A stretch of DNA of 7,185 nucleotides from Caldifarciminota bacterium (GTDB lineage: Bacteria; Hydrothermota; Hydrothermia; B15-G9; WFZT01): the NCBI GenBank assembly GCA_026986235.1, contig JALSOY010000240.1, positions 1 to 7,185 of the forward strand, in the 5' to 3' direction. Shown here one piece after another: positions 1 to 6,130 of this stretch (position 1 is its first letter; every line of letters begins with the position of its first letter). Under the pieces are notes generated by a model. It saw only the letters and a list, made by a program, of their open reading frames with translations. It did not search any database and had not been told where the DNA came from. The position numbers were made by a program, and so were the translations under genes.

Positions 1-66
1 CCCTTCTCCAAGGGGGATTTTTGAGAATTCCTCTCCCTCAGCAAGGTGACTCAAGGGGGATGATAA
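1..66. repeat. Repeat cassette cut by the window edge
   Basis: Positions 1-17 are identical to 441-457, that is, the 3' part of the same palindrome. They are followed by a second, decayed unit at 30-60 and by AAGGGGGATGATAACC (53-68), which parallels 400-415 and 531-546. The array therefore extends beyond the left edge. Confidence 0.6.
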
Positions 67-292
67 CCGAAAAATCATCTCTATCTGCAAATTAAGTTGA
101 AAAAGAGAGATACTTTTCGAACACCCTCAATCTGCCTGAGTAACATCGTCCCGTATCGCCGGAAAAACGGCAATTCCACCAGGGGATCTGGTTAAATTTT
201 ATACGGAAAGAATGCTAACGGTCTTTTTGGGATACATTTATAGTTAAACCTGATGCAATTATCGAACACGAGAATATCCGTTTAATTCTAAA
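67..292. other. Unassigned intergenic stretch
   Basis: There is no reading frame with a credible start, ribosome binding site and length on either strand. Two short adjacent inverted repeats are present: GCCG/CGGC around GAAAAA (158-171), and ACCAG/CTGGT around GGGAT (178-192). Open stretches of only a few dozen codons cross this area on both strands; none is recognised. It could be a gene remnant or simple spacer. Confidence 0.4.
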
Positions 293-374
293 GTTCCCCT
301 TCGAGAGGAAGAAATGGCAAATATTTCGAAAATCCGCCTCTCCCTTTTAGCAAAGTAGGATTTTGGACACCAAA
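293..374. repeat. Decayed members of the same repeat family
   Basis: TTCC/GGAA arms with inner CT/AG at 294-310 form a small imperfect hairpin. CCTCTCCCTTTTAGCAAAGTAGGA (337-360) resembles 30-50 (CCTCTCCCTCAGCAAGGTGAC). Both look like mutated versions of the CCCCCTT...AAGGGGG unit. Evidence is weaker than for the intact palindromes. Confidence 0.45.
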
Positions 375-440
375 GTCCCCCTCCTTTAGAAGGGGGACAA
401 AGGGGGATGTAAACCGCTTAAATTCAATCCCCCTGTTTCC
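375..440. repeat. Palindromic repeat cassette
   Basis: GTCCCCCT (375-382) and AGGGGGAC (391-398) form an 8-bp stem with an 8-base loop. They are followed by AAAGGGGGATGTAAACC, a spacer CGCTTAAATTCAAT and CCCCCT (429-434). The order matches the cassette at 507-576 and, less well, the stretch 49-66 (ACTCAAGGGGGATGATAACC). It is intergenic, with no protein-coding role seen. Confidence 0.7.
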
Positions 441-506
441 CCCTTCTCCAAGGGGGACTTGGAGAGGGAAATTCCCCCTTCTCCAGGGGGACTTTGGAGA
501 CCATGA
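437..506. repeat. Tandem pair of about 35-base repeats
   Basis: Unit 1 (437-471) and unit 2 (472-506) both begin TTCCCCCTTCTCCA and continue GGGGGACTT with GGAGA. They differ by a missing A, one extra T and a diverged last few bases. In unit 1 the arms TCCCCCTT (438-445) and AAGGGGGA (450-457) form an 8-bp hairpin with a CTCC loop. The same core sequence also occurs at 1-17. Close similarity indicates a fairly recent local duplication inside an older array. Confidence 0.75.
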
Positions 507-576
507 TCCCCCTTCTTCAGAAGGGGGACTAAGGGGGATGCCTACCACTTAATTTTCAATTCCCCCTTGTAAGGGA
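507..576. repeat. Palindromic repeat cassette with 9-bp hairpin
   Basis: The hairpin TCCCCCTTC-TTCA-GAAGGGGGA (507-528) is followed by ACTAAGGGGGATGCC, a spacer containing ACCACTTAATTTTCAA and a decayed CCCCCTTGTAAGGGA (562-576). It parallels the cassette at 375-440 in order and spacing. It is the palindrome cluster nearest the 3' end of the operon, about 64 bases past dctM, and could form the end of the mRNA. There is no U-run after the stem on either strand to call it an intrinsic terminator. Confidence 0.7.
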
Positions 577-639
577 TTTTGCGGATGACTATAGCATACC
601 CTGTCTCAGCTCAGGACCTACGGAATTATACTTTTCAGG

Positions 640-1920
640 CTACTTCATAAGGCCCCATGCTTTTGGCAGATATGTGGTAAGAAACGGAGTGTACATGAGG
701 AGGATCAAAGCGGAGAATGCCGCTATGATGAAAGGAACCGCGGCCTTTGATATATCCTCAAAATCCACTTTTGCAATATTCGCAGCAACAAAAAGATTGA
801 CACCCACAGGAGGGGTAATCTGGCCTATAGCCAGATTTATGGTCATAATCACGCCAAACCACAGGTAGTTCCATCCAAACCTGTCGAGTACCGGTAGCAG
901 GATCGGGAGAAAAATGAAGTAAATGGATATGGCATCGAGAAACATGCCCGCTATGAGGAGGAGAACATTAATCATAAAGATGGCGATGACAGGCGACTTA
1001 CCAATTGAAAGTATAAATCCGGTAATCTTGTCCATCAGTCCAAGTGTTGAACCGGTCCAGGAAAAGATCCCGGCGAAGGTGACGATTATCATGATCACCG
1101 AGGCATTCACCGCCGCATCCACCATCAACCTGTAAAGGTTCTTAAAGTCAATGGTTCTGTAAATAAAGACCCCCACAAAAAGCCCGTAGAAAACGGCAAC
1201 TGATGCCGCCTCCGTGGGAGTGAATATCCCCCCGTATATGCCACCGAGGATAATCACAGGAGCGAGGAGTGCCCAGAACGCCTCTTTAAAACTCACGAGT
1301 ACCTCTTTAAAAGTGGGAAACTCCTCCTTCCTGTAACCCTCTTTTTTCGCAATGATGTATGCGGCCGTCATGAGAGCAAACCCCACGATTATCCCCGGGA
1401 TAATACCACCGGCGAAGAGTGCCGGCACCGAAGTGTTCGTGATGGTACCGTAAATAATAAGAGCGATACTTGGAGGGATAACGATCCCGAGGCTGCCGGC
1501 CGCTGCTACGAGCGCGGCGGCAAAGTTTGCCCTGTAGCCCGCCTTTTTCATACCCGGAATCAATATGGTGCTCAGGGCAGCCGTATCCGCAGGACCAGAA
1601 CCCGAAATGGCGGCCCAGAACATCCCCACAAGTACCGTAACAATTGCAAGTCCGCCGGTAACAAAACCTGCGAGCTTTTTCATAAACATGACCATCTTTT
1701 CAGCCATACCGGCCCTGTCCATTATAACACCTGCGAGGACGAAGAACGGAATCGCAAGGAGTGGAAACTTCGCTATACCCGAATAAAAGTTGGGCGACAG
1801 GATGTCAATCCCGAGGTTGTAAATATAGATAAAAGAAATACCTGCAACTGCAAGGGAAATCGCAATGGGTACGCCAAAAGCAACGAGTAATAAGAATATC
1901 ACAAAGAGTAAGAATTCCAT
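640..1920 (-). CDS. dctM: TRAP transporter large permease subunit, DctM family
   Basis: 426 residues, full length for a DctM permease with about 11 to 12 membrane segments. It is the ion-coupled transport subunit of the TRAP complex in the inner membrane. Recognisable motifs: SGSGPADTAA (106-115) in the first re-entrant half, GSLGIVIPPSIALIIYG (142-158), GGIYGGIFTPTEAA (226-239), GMFLDAISIYF (325-335), and IGQITPPVGVNLFVA (365-379) in the second half. These are the conserved hairpin and helix-break regions that form the sodium and substrate sites in known DctM structures. The ATG is one base after the dctQ stop, with AGGGAG (1927-1932) seven bases upstream, inside dctQ. It is the last gene of the operon. 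Downstream lies a repeat-rich region with no U-tract terminator. Confidence 0.96.
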   Translation of the reverse strand: MEFLLFVIFLLLVAFGVPIAISLAVAGISFIYIYNLGIDILSPNFYSGIAKFPLLAIPFFVLAGVIMDRAGMAEKMVMFMKKLAGFVTGGLAIVTVLVGMFWAAISGSGPADTAALSTILIPGMKKAGYRANFAAALVAAAGSLGIVIPPSIALIIYGTITNTSVPALFAGGIIPGIIVGFALMTAAYIIAKKEGYRKEEFPTFKEVLVSFKEAFWALLAPVIILGGIYGGIFTPTEAASVAVFYGLFVGVFIYRTIDFKNLYRLMVDAAVNASVIMIIVTFAGIFSWTGSTLGLMDKITGFILSIGKSPVIAIFMINVLLLIAGMFLDAISIYFIFLPILLPVLDRFGWNYLWFGVIMTINLAIGQITPPVGVNLFVAANIAKVDFEDISKAAVPFIIAAFSALILLMYTPFLTTYLPKAWGLMK

Positions 1921-1921
1921 C

Positions 1922-2416
1922 TCAAAACTCCCTGTAAGTTTTTATAGCGGCCTCAATTGCCCTGATAATGATAATTATTGACCCGAAAGGCACTCCCACG
2001 ATGTATATCCACTCCGGAATATTAAGGGCCATGGTTCTTACATCGAGATCAATCTCGTTTTTCACATGCCAGATGCTGTAGTAAAAAAGGATGAGGAAAA
2101 CGGCAACGGTCAGTATCGTTGAGAAGACGAGAAAGAACTTCTGGGCGCCCTTTGGCATGCTTTTGACGATGAAACTCACGCCGAGATGCGCCTTTTTCTT
2201 GAATGCCAGGGCTGCACCAAACATGGTGAGCCAGACGAAGAAGTTGACCTCTATTTCCTCGGTAAAGGCGAGGGAATATTTGATGAAATAACGGGTGATG
2301 ACATTGATGAAAGCCAGAGTAACCAGGACGGAGAGGATAATAAAGAGCATGATCTCTTCGAAGTGAGTGAGGAAGTACTTGAGGTAAAACCAGAAGTTTC
2401 TGTTGTTTTCAGCCAT
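1922..2416 (-). CDS. dctQ: TRAP transporter small membrane subunit, DctQ family
   Basis: 164 residues, the usual size for the four-helix small subunit that joins DctM in the inner membrane and is required for substrate uptake. Hydrophobic segments are visible at about 21-40, 55-73, 92-116 and 133-153. Family signatures are NVITRYF (38-44) at the end of helix 1, EEIEVNFFVWLTMFGAALAF (53-72), and the basic-histidine stretch KKKAHLGV (73-80) after helix 2. GAGGA lies seven bases before the ATG. Its stop is followed by one base and then the dctM ATG, so the two membrane subunits are almost certainly translated together. Sequence divergence in this family is high, so assignment rests on size, topology, these motifs and its place between dctP and dctM. 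Confidence 0.94.
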   Translation of the reverse strand: MAENNRNFWFYLKYFLTHFEEIMLFIILSVLVTLAFINVITRYFIKYSLAFTEEIEVNFFVWLTMFGAALAFKKKAHLGVSFIVKSMPKGAQKFFLVFSTILTVAVFLILFYYSIWHVKNEIDLDVRTMALNIPEWIYIVGVPFGSIIIIIRAIEAAIKTYREF

Positions 2417-2443
2417 AAAATATCCTCAGGAAAGATTTAATTG

Positions 2444-2476
2444 GGGTGGCGGCGGCCCAAAGGGCCGCCGCCACCC
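2444..2476 (-). promoter_or_regulatory. Perfect 15-bp GC-rich hairpin between dctP and dctQ
   Basis: GGGTGGCGGCGGCCC (2444-2458), a three-base AAA loop (TTT in the transcript) and the exact reverse complement (2462-2476). It begins six bases after the dctP stop and ends 27 bases before the dctQ ATG, and it is far richer in G+C than its surroundings. On the transcribed strand it is followed by CAATTAAATC, not a U-run, so it is not a standard intrinsic terminator. In known transporter operons such hairpins shield the upstream binding-protein mRNA from 3' exonucleases or cause partial read-through. The role here is inferred by analogy. The dctQ ribosome binding site (GAGGA, 2423-2427) is outside the stem. 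Confidence 0.8.
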
Positions 2477-2482
2477 ATGATC

Positions 2483-3517
2483 CTACTTAACCGCCTTTAT
2501 CGCCTCTTCTGCCGCCTTCACGAGATCCTTCCCTATAATTGGAACCCACTTCTTGTAAACCTTCTGCGTCTTCGCCTTGAACGCCTCCCTCTCAGCGTCG
2601 TTCAATATGGTTACATGCATACCCTTGGACTTTAGATACTCGATTGCCATAAGGTTACCACCTACAAGTCCACACCTTGCCTTGGCCACCTCTTCGGCAA
2701 GCGCTATCTCCGCCGCCTCCCTTATGGCCTTCTGATCCTCAGGCGTGAAAGAATCCCACACCTTCTTGTTCACACCCATAATCAGGGGATCTATGAGGTA
2801 GTGCCAGATGGTTATGTACTTGTGGAATTCGTAAACCTTGTAGGGAATGATCACCACATTGATGGGATTCTCCTGTCCATCAACGACACCCTGTCTGAAG
2901 GCAGTAACAGCTTCACCCCAGTTCATGGATGTGGGATTGGCTCCAAGTGCCTTGTAGATGTCAATGAAAATCGGGGATCCAACGACCCTGATTTTCAGAC
3001 CCTTGAGGTCATCCGGAGTCTTTATAGGATGTTTACTGTTCGTGATCTCTCTGAAGCCGTTCTCACCCCAGCCGATACCGACGACACCAAGTTTTTCCAG
3101 CTGTTTGAAAATCATCTTTCCGGGTTTGCCGTGGGTTACCGCATCCACCTGTGCGTAACCCTTATCACCTGCTGCAAAGAAGAATGGCAGTGAGAAAAGG
3201 TTCAGGGACTTGACCGTGGTTGACCAGTTGATGGTTGATCCGAGGGCAAAGTCGGCAACGCCACTCTTCAGAAGGAGGAACTCGTTTGTCTGTTTTCCAG
3301 CAAAGAGCTGTCCGCTGAAATAGGGCTTTATGTTGACCCTGCCGTTGGTCTTCTCCTTTACCAGCTGGACAAACCTGAGGGTGGCTTCACCCCATGGTCC
3401 TTTGGGTCCCACCACCACGCTGAGTTTGTACTCCTTCTTGTACTTTGCATGCAGTGCGTTGGGGGTGAACCCAACGACGAGGACCAGAGCTATGATTGTA
3501 CCTATGATTTTACGCAT
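2483..3517 (-). CDS. dctP: TRAP transporter periplasmic substrate-binding protein, DctP family
   Basis: 344 residues, typical for a DctP-type solute receptor. It captures the substrate in the periplasm and delivers it to DctQM. Residues 1-24 form a signal peptide (positively charged MRK, hydrophobic core, probable cleavage after ALHA); there is no lipobox cysteine, so it should be soluble. Family features: SGQLFAGKQTNEFLLLKSG (68-86), the dimer/hinge region LFSLPFFF (107-114), ENGFREITN (152-160) with Arg156, LKGLKIRVVGSPIF (171-184) with Arg177, and VVDGQENP (211-218) with Asn217. Arg156, Arg177 and Asn217 correspond to the residues that line the ligand site in SiaP, and Arg177 to its carboxylate-binding arginine. 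This favours an organic-acid ligand but does not name it. AGGAGG lies seven bases before the ATG (3525-3530). A strong hairpin follows the stop and probably raises its expression relative to dctQM. Confidence 0.95.
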   Translation of the reverse strand: MRKIIGTIIALVLVVGFTPNALHAKYKKEYKLSVVVGPKGPWGEATLRFVQLVKEKTNGRVNIKPYFSGQLFAGKQTNEFLLLKSGVADFALGSTINWSTTVKSLNLFSLPFFFAAGDKGYAQVDAVTHGKPGKMIFKQLEKLGVVGIGWGENGFREITNSKHPIKTPDDLKGLKIRVVGSPIFIDIYKALGANPTSMNWGEAVTAFRQGVVDGQENPINVVIIPYKVYEFHKYITIWHYLIDPLIMGVNKKVWDSFTPEDQKAIREAAEIALAEEVAKARCGLVGGNLMAIEYLKSKGMHVTILNDAEREAFKAKTQKVYKKWVPIIGKDLVKAAEEAIKAVK

Positions 3518-3532
3518 AATTTGACCTCCTTT

Positions 3533-3931
3533 TTACTCTTTGTTCTGGGCGATCTGAAAAATAATGTCGCCCTCCTCGTTTACAGCCGTGGCAATAAGCC
3601 ACGCAACACCCTCCTGGGGCTTCTCTTCAAGAAACTTAATACCCTTTTCTTTCAGCATCTCCATGTCCTTTTCAATGTCTGTGGAGACATAAGCTACATG
3701 GTAAAGCCCCTCGCCATGCTTTTCCAGAAATCTGTAAGGCGCACTACCCGGCGCCCTGGGCTCGATTATTTCCACATACTGGTCTCCCGTCTTCATCAAC
3801 ACTATGTCAAGGTCCCAGGACTCGTAATGGAGCTTTTTTATGAACTGAAACCCCAGGACCTCCTGGAAATACCCTGAAAGTCTTTCAAGATCATCTGTAA
3901 TGTATGCTATGTGGTGAACCCCTTTGATCAT
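3533..3931 (-). CDS. VOC (glyoxalase/bleomycin-resistance) family protein, methylmalonyl-CoA epimerase-like
   Basis: 132 residues, the size of a single-chain VOC protein with two beta-alpha-beta-beta-beta modules (about 1-60 and 73-130). Family members use a divalent metal for epimerisation, isomerisation or oxygenation. The ends of the modules resemble methylmalonyl-CoA epimerase: VHHIAYITDDLE (5-16), YVEIIEPRAPGSAPYRFLEK (52-71), and GEGLYHVAYVSTDIE (73-87). By alignment in the head, candidate metal ligands are His7, Glu54 and His78. The fourth position, normally Glu in a GxxIEL-like strand, appears to be Gln126 (GDIIFQIAQ). Glu37 could match the epimerase general base. The gene starts three bases after the E2 stop, with GGGAG about nine bases before the ATG, and ends 15 bases before dctP, so it sits between the dehydrogenase and transporter genes. 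Function is unassigned: a CoA-thioester epimerase, a 2-oxo/2-hydroxy acid isomerase or a lyase are all possible. Confidence 0.88.
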   Translation of the reverse strand: MIKGVHHIAYITDDLERLSGYFQEVLGFQFIKKLHYESWDLDIVLMKTGDQYVEIIEPRAPGSAPYRFLEKHGEGLYHVAYVSTDIEKDMEMLKEKGIKFLEEKPQEGVAWLIATAVNEEGDIIFQIAQNKE

Positions 3932-3934
3932 GGC

Positions 3935-5137
3935 TTAAAGCTCCCTGAGATTTTCAAGGTAATCCTTCAACGCCTTCAAAAATGCCGCTGCCGGGGCACC
4001 GTCAACCGCTCTGTGGTCAAAAACGAGTGTGAGCATAACAGTTGGTCTGATGTGGATACCTCCGTCAATAACGACGGGCCTCTCCTTTATAGATCCAATT
4101 CCAATAATTCCAATCTGCGGAGGATTCAGCACAGGTGTAAACCACTCGATGTCGTAGGCTCCCAGGTTTGAAACTGAGAATGTGCCACCTTCAAGATCCT
4201 GAAACTCAAGCTTACCGGTTCTTGCCTTTTCAACGAGTCTTCGAGCCTCCCTGGCAAGTTCCACGAGAGACTTTTCGTCAGCATTTTTCAGAACAGGGGA
4301 TAGGAGTCCCTTTTCCGTGTCAACTGCCATGGAGAGGTTGACCTCCTCTAAAAGTTGGACGCCATCATCTTGCACGATTCCATTCATGTAAGGAAAGTCT
4401 TTCAAAACATTGGCAATGGCCTTCATCAGGATGTCATTGTAAGAGATCTTCACATCAGCCCATCTGTTTTTGACTTTTTCCCGGAATTTAACGAGGTTTG
4501 ACGCGTCAACCTCGACGGTTTCTGCAACTCTGGGTGCCTGCCACGCCTGTGTGAGACGCTTTTTGATGGTGCCCCGAATACCCTCGAAGGGTATAAACCT
4601 TTCCGGTCTTCTTTCGTGCCTGACCTGTGGTTTCTTCTCCGCTTCAACCCCCTTTTTCAGGGATTCTGCATACTTCAGAACATCCTCTCTCGTTATGCGT
4701 CCACGGGGTCCCGTACCCTTTACTCTGGAAAGGTCCACTCCAAGGTCTTTTGCAAGTTTTCTGGCAGCAGGTGATGCCACGATCCTCGTGCGTTCCGGCT
4801 TTTTCTCCGGTGTTCTGGTTTCAGGAACTTCCTCTTCGGTTTCTCCAGGTTCTTCGGGTTCAGACAGTTTTTCGATGTCTTCATCTGTCAGGATCTCGCC
4901 AGGTGCGGCAACGATGCCAATAACGGTTCCCGGCGGCACCTCCTCTCCCTCCTGAACGAGGATTTTATACAGCACGCCGTCAGCAGGTGATTCGAGTTCG
5001 TACTCAATTTTTTCAGTGAGGATCTCTGCAACGACTTCGCCCTTTTTTACCTCATCGCCCTCTTTTTTTCGCCACGATCCCACCTTACCTGTTTCCATGG
5101 TGAGTCCCAGCTTTGGCATTACGAGTTTCCACGCCAT
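3935..5137 (-). CDS. acoC: Dihydrolipoamide acyltransferase (E2) of a 2-oxoacid/acetoin dehydrogenase complex
   Basis: 400 residues from the preferred ATG. It is the core of the complex: it takes the acyl group from E1 on a lipoyl arm and transfers it to coenzyme A. Domains in order: one lipoyl domain (about 3-78) with the lipoylated lysine expected at Lys43 in LTEKIEYE; a Glu/Pro-rich flexible linker (about 84-117); a peripheral subunit-binding domain (about 119-156) with ASPAARKLAKDLGVDL and GTGPRGRITREDV; a second charged linker (about 158-180); and the catalytic acyltransferase domain (about 181-400) with SVSNLGAYDIEWFTPVLNPP and the active-site HRAVDG (His375, Asp379). A single lipoyl domain is usual for AcoC and many branched-chain E2s. 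A TTG start five codons upstream is possible, but AGGAGG sits six bases before the ATG at 5135-5137. Only one base separates this ATG from the E1 beta stop. No E3 partner gene is in the window. Acyl specificity cannot be read from the sequence, so the symbol is provisional. Confidence 0.94.
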   Translation of the reverse strand: MAWKLVMPKLGLTMETGKVGSWRKKEGDEVKKGEVVAEILTEKIEYELESPADGVLYKILVQEGEEVPPGTVIGIVAAPGEILTDEDIEKLSEPEEPGETEEEVPETRTPEKKPERTRIVASPAARKLAKDLGVDLSRVKGTGPRGRITREDVLKYAESLKKGVEAEKKPQVRHERRPERFIPFEGIRGTIKKRLTQAWQAPRVAETVEVDASNLVKFREKVKNRWADVKISYNDILMKAIANVLKDFPYMNGIVQDDGVQLLEEVNLSMAVDTEKGLLSPVLKNADEKSLVELAREARRLVEKARTGKLEFQDLEGGTFSVSNLGAYDIEWFTPVLNPPQIGIIGIGSIKERPVVIDGGIHIRPTVMLTLVFDHRAVDGAPAAAFLKALKDYLENLREL

Positions 5138-5138
5138 A

Positions 5139-6116
5139 TTAGACCTCCTCAAGTACCTGTTTTACTGCTCTGTAAACATCATCTGAGTCAGGGATTACCC
5201 TCTTTTCAAGTGGTGGGCTGAAGGGGATGGGTACATGCTCCGCGCCAACACGGACTATGGGGGCATCCAGGAAGTCAAAAAGCTTTTCCTGGATCTGTGA
5301 TGCAAGTTCTGCACCCACGCCCCCAACTTTCCAGGACTCGTGGGCTATCACCACATGGCCAGTTTTCTTAACAGATTCTGAAACAGTGTCAAAATCAAAG
5401 GGCCAGATCGTGCGGAGATCTATAACTTCCACGCTTATACCTTCTTTTTCTAATCTTTTTGCAGCTTCAAGGGAATGGTGCACCATCATGGAATAAGTGA
5501 TGACGGTAACATCAGTTCCTTCCCTTTTAACATCGGCCTTTTTAAGGGGTATGATGTATTCCTCGTCTGGAACAGGTCCCTTGAACTTAAAGAGTTTTTT
5601 GTGCTGGAAGAAAAGAACGAGATCGTCGTCTCTCAGGGCTGACTTCAGAAGTCCTTTGACATCGTAGGGAGTGGAAGGGACGACCACTTTCATACCCGGT
5701 GCGTGCATAAACCATGCTTCAAAGGATTTTGAGTGATGTGGACCGGCCGAGAGACCTGCTCCGTCGGGTGCCCAGATTACGAGGGGCATCTTTGACTGGC
5801 CACCAAACATGTATCTCATGGTGGCCGCCTGTGAGACGATTTCGTCCATTGTGATGGTGATAAAATCTGCAAAGTGCAGATCAACGAGAGGTCTCATGCC
5901 GGTGAGAGCTGCTCCAACGCCGGCGCCCACTATGGCAGTTTCCGATATAGGCGTATCGAGTATCCTGTCAGGGAATTTCTCCGGGATACCCACAAACTGT
6001 CCGAAGATGCCGCCATGTGCCGTTAGATCCTCACCGATTATAAAGATCGTGGGATCCTTTTCCATCTCTTCAATTAAGGCTTCAGCCGTTGCCTGTGCAA
6101 TCGTGATTTCTCTCAT
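5139..6116 (-). CDS. acoB: Thiamine-diphosphate-dependent dehydrogenase E1 component, beta subunit
   Basis: 325 residues from the ATG start, typical for the E1 beta subunit (transketolase-like pyrimidine-binding domain about 1-175, C-terminal transketolase domain about 195-320). It pairs with the adjacent alpha subunit to form the active site. Visible features: IGED (28-31), DTPISET (54-60) with Glu59 as the likely glutamate that activates the thiamine aminopyrimidine, GLSAGPHHSKSFEAW (121-135) with the conserved active-site histidine region near His128, and VPIPFSPPLEK (295-305), the usual C-terminal signature. A longer reading from TTG at 6120-6122 would add two residues, but AGGAGG at 6125-6130 lies only two bases from that codon and eight from the ATG at 6114-6116, so the ATG is preferred. 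The ribosome binding site abuts the stop of the alpha gene, 12 bases separating stop and start, which suggests coupled translation. The symbol follows the AcoA-like partner and is provisional. Confidence 0.94.
   Translation of the reverse strand: MREITIAQATAEALIEEMEKDPTIFIIGEDLTAHGGIFGQFVGIPEKFPDRILDTPISETAIVGAGVGAALTGMRPLVDLHFADFITITMDEIVSQAATMRYMFGGQSKMPLVIWAPDGAGLSAGPHHSKSFEAWFMHAPGMKVVVPSTPYDVKGLLKSALRDDDLVLFFQHKKLFKFKGPVPDEEYIIPLKKADVKREGTDVTVITYSMMVHHSLEAAKRLEKEGISVEVIDLRTIWPFDFDTVSESVKKTGHVVIAHESWKVGGVGAELASQIQEKLFDFLDAPIVRVGAEHVPIPFSPPLEKRVIPDSDDVYRAVKQVLEEV
5144..5149 (-). promoter_or_regulatory. Ribosome binding site of the E2 gene, inside the E1 beta 3' end
   Basis: AGGAGG on the minus strand encodes part of the last glutamates of E1 beta and lies six bases before the ATG at 5135-5137. 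The TTG at 5150-5152, which would give a five-residue longer protein, lies upstream of this site and so cannot use it. This fixes the E2 start and implies tight translational coupling between E1 beta and E2. Confidence 0.85.
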
Positions 6117-6124
6117 TTTCAAAG

Positions 6125-6130
6125 CCTCCT
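6125..6130 (-). promoter_or_regulatory. Ribosome binding site of the E1 beta gene (decides its start)
   Basis: AGGAGG on the minus strand, overlapping the last base pairs of the E1 alpha stop codon (TAGGAGG). The spacing is eight bases to the ATG at 6114-6116 and only two bases to the in-frame TTG at 6120-6122. This spacing makes ATG the likely start. Confidence 0.85.

Noticed and set aside
288..548. An 86-codon minus-strand open frame beginning at GTG, rich in Pro, Gly and Glu
   Set aside because: It is made of the palindromic repeats themselves. It has no ribosome binding site, and its low-complexity translation (repeated PLxEGG-like words) is the usual false product of this repeat type.
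375..576. CRISPR-like array
   Set aside because: The repeats vary in length and sequence, and the intervals are not uniform unique spacers. No cas genes are present.
562..580. CCCTT/AAGGG hairpin followed by ATTTT as a plus-strand terminator
   Set aside because: The stem is short with a tiny loop, no plus-strand gene precedes it, and it matches a decayed repeat unit.
2444..2476. Hairpin read as a rho-independent terminator
   Set aside because: No U-run follows it on the minus-strand transcript, and dctQM downstream have no separate promoter that I can see. A stabiliser or partial processing role fits better.
2801..3193. A 130-codon plus-strand open frame opposite dctP
   Set aside because: It lies wholly within the well-supported dctP gene on the other strand and has no recognisable domain.
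4470..4955. A 161-codon plus-strand open frame opposite E2
   Set aside because: It is a serine/proline-rich mirror of the E2 linker and subunit-binding region, with no family resemblance. It is an antisense shadow.
5138..5152. TTG start for E2 at 5150-5152
   Set aside because: The ribosome binding site (5144-5149) lies downstream of this codon and serves the ATG at 5135-5137, where the lipoyl domain also begins.
6117..6122. TTG start for E1 beta at 6120-6122
   Set aside because: It is only two bases from AGGAGG. The ATG two codons later has the proper spacing.
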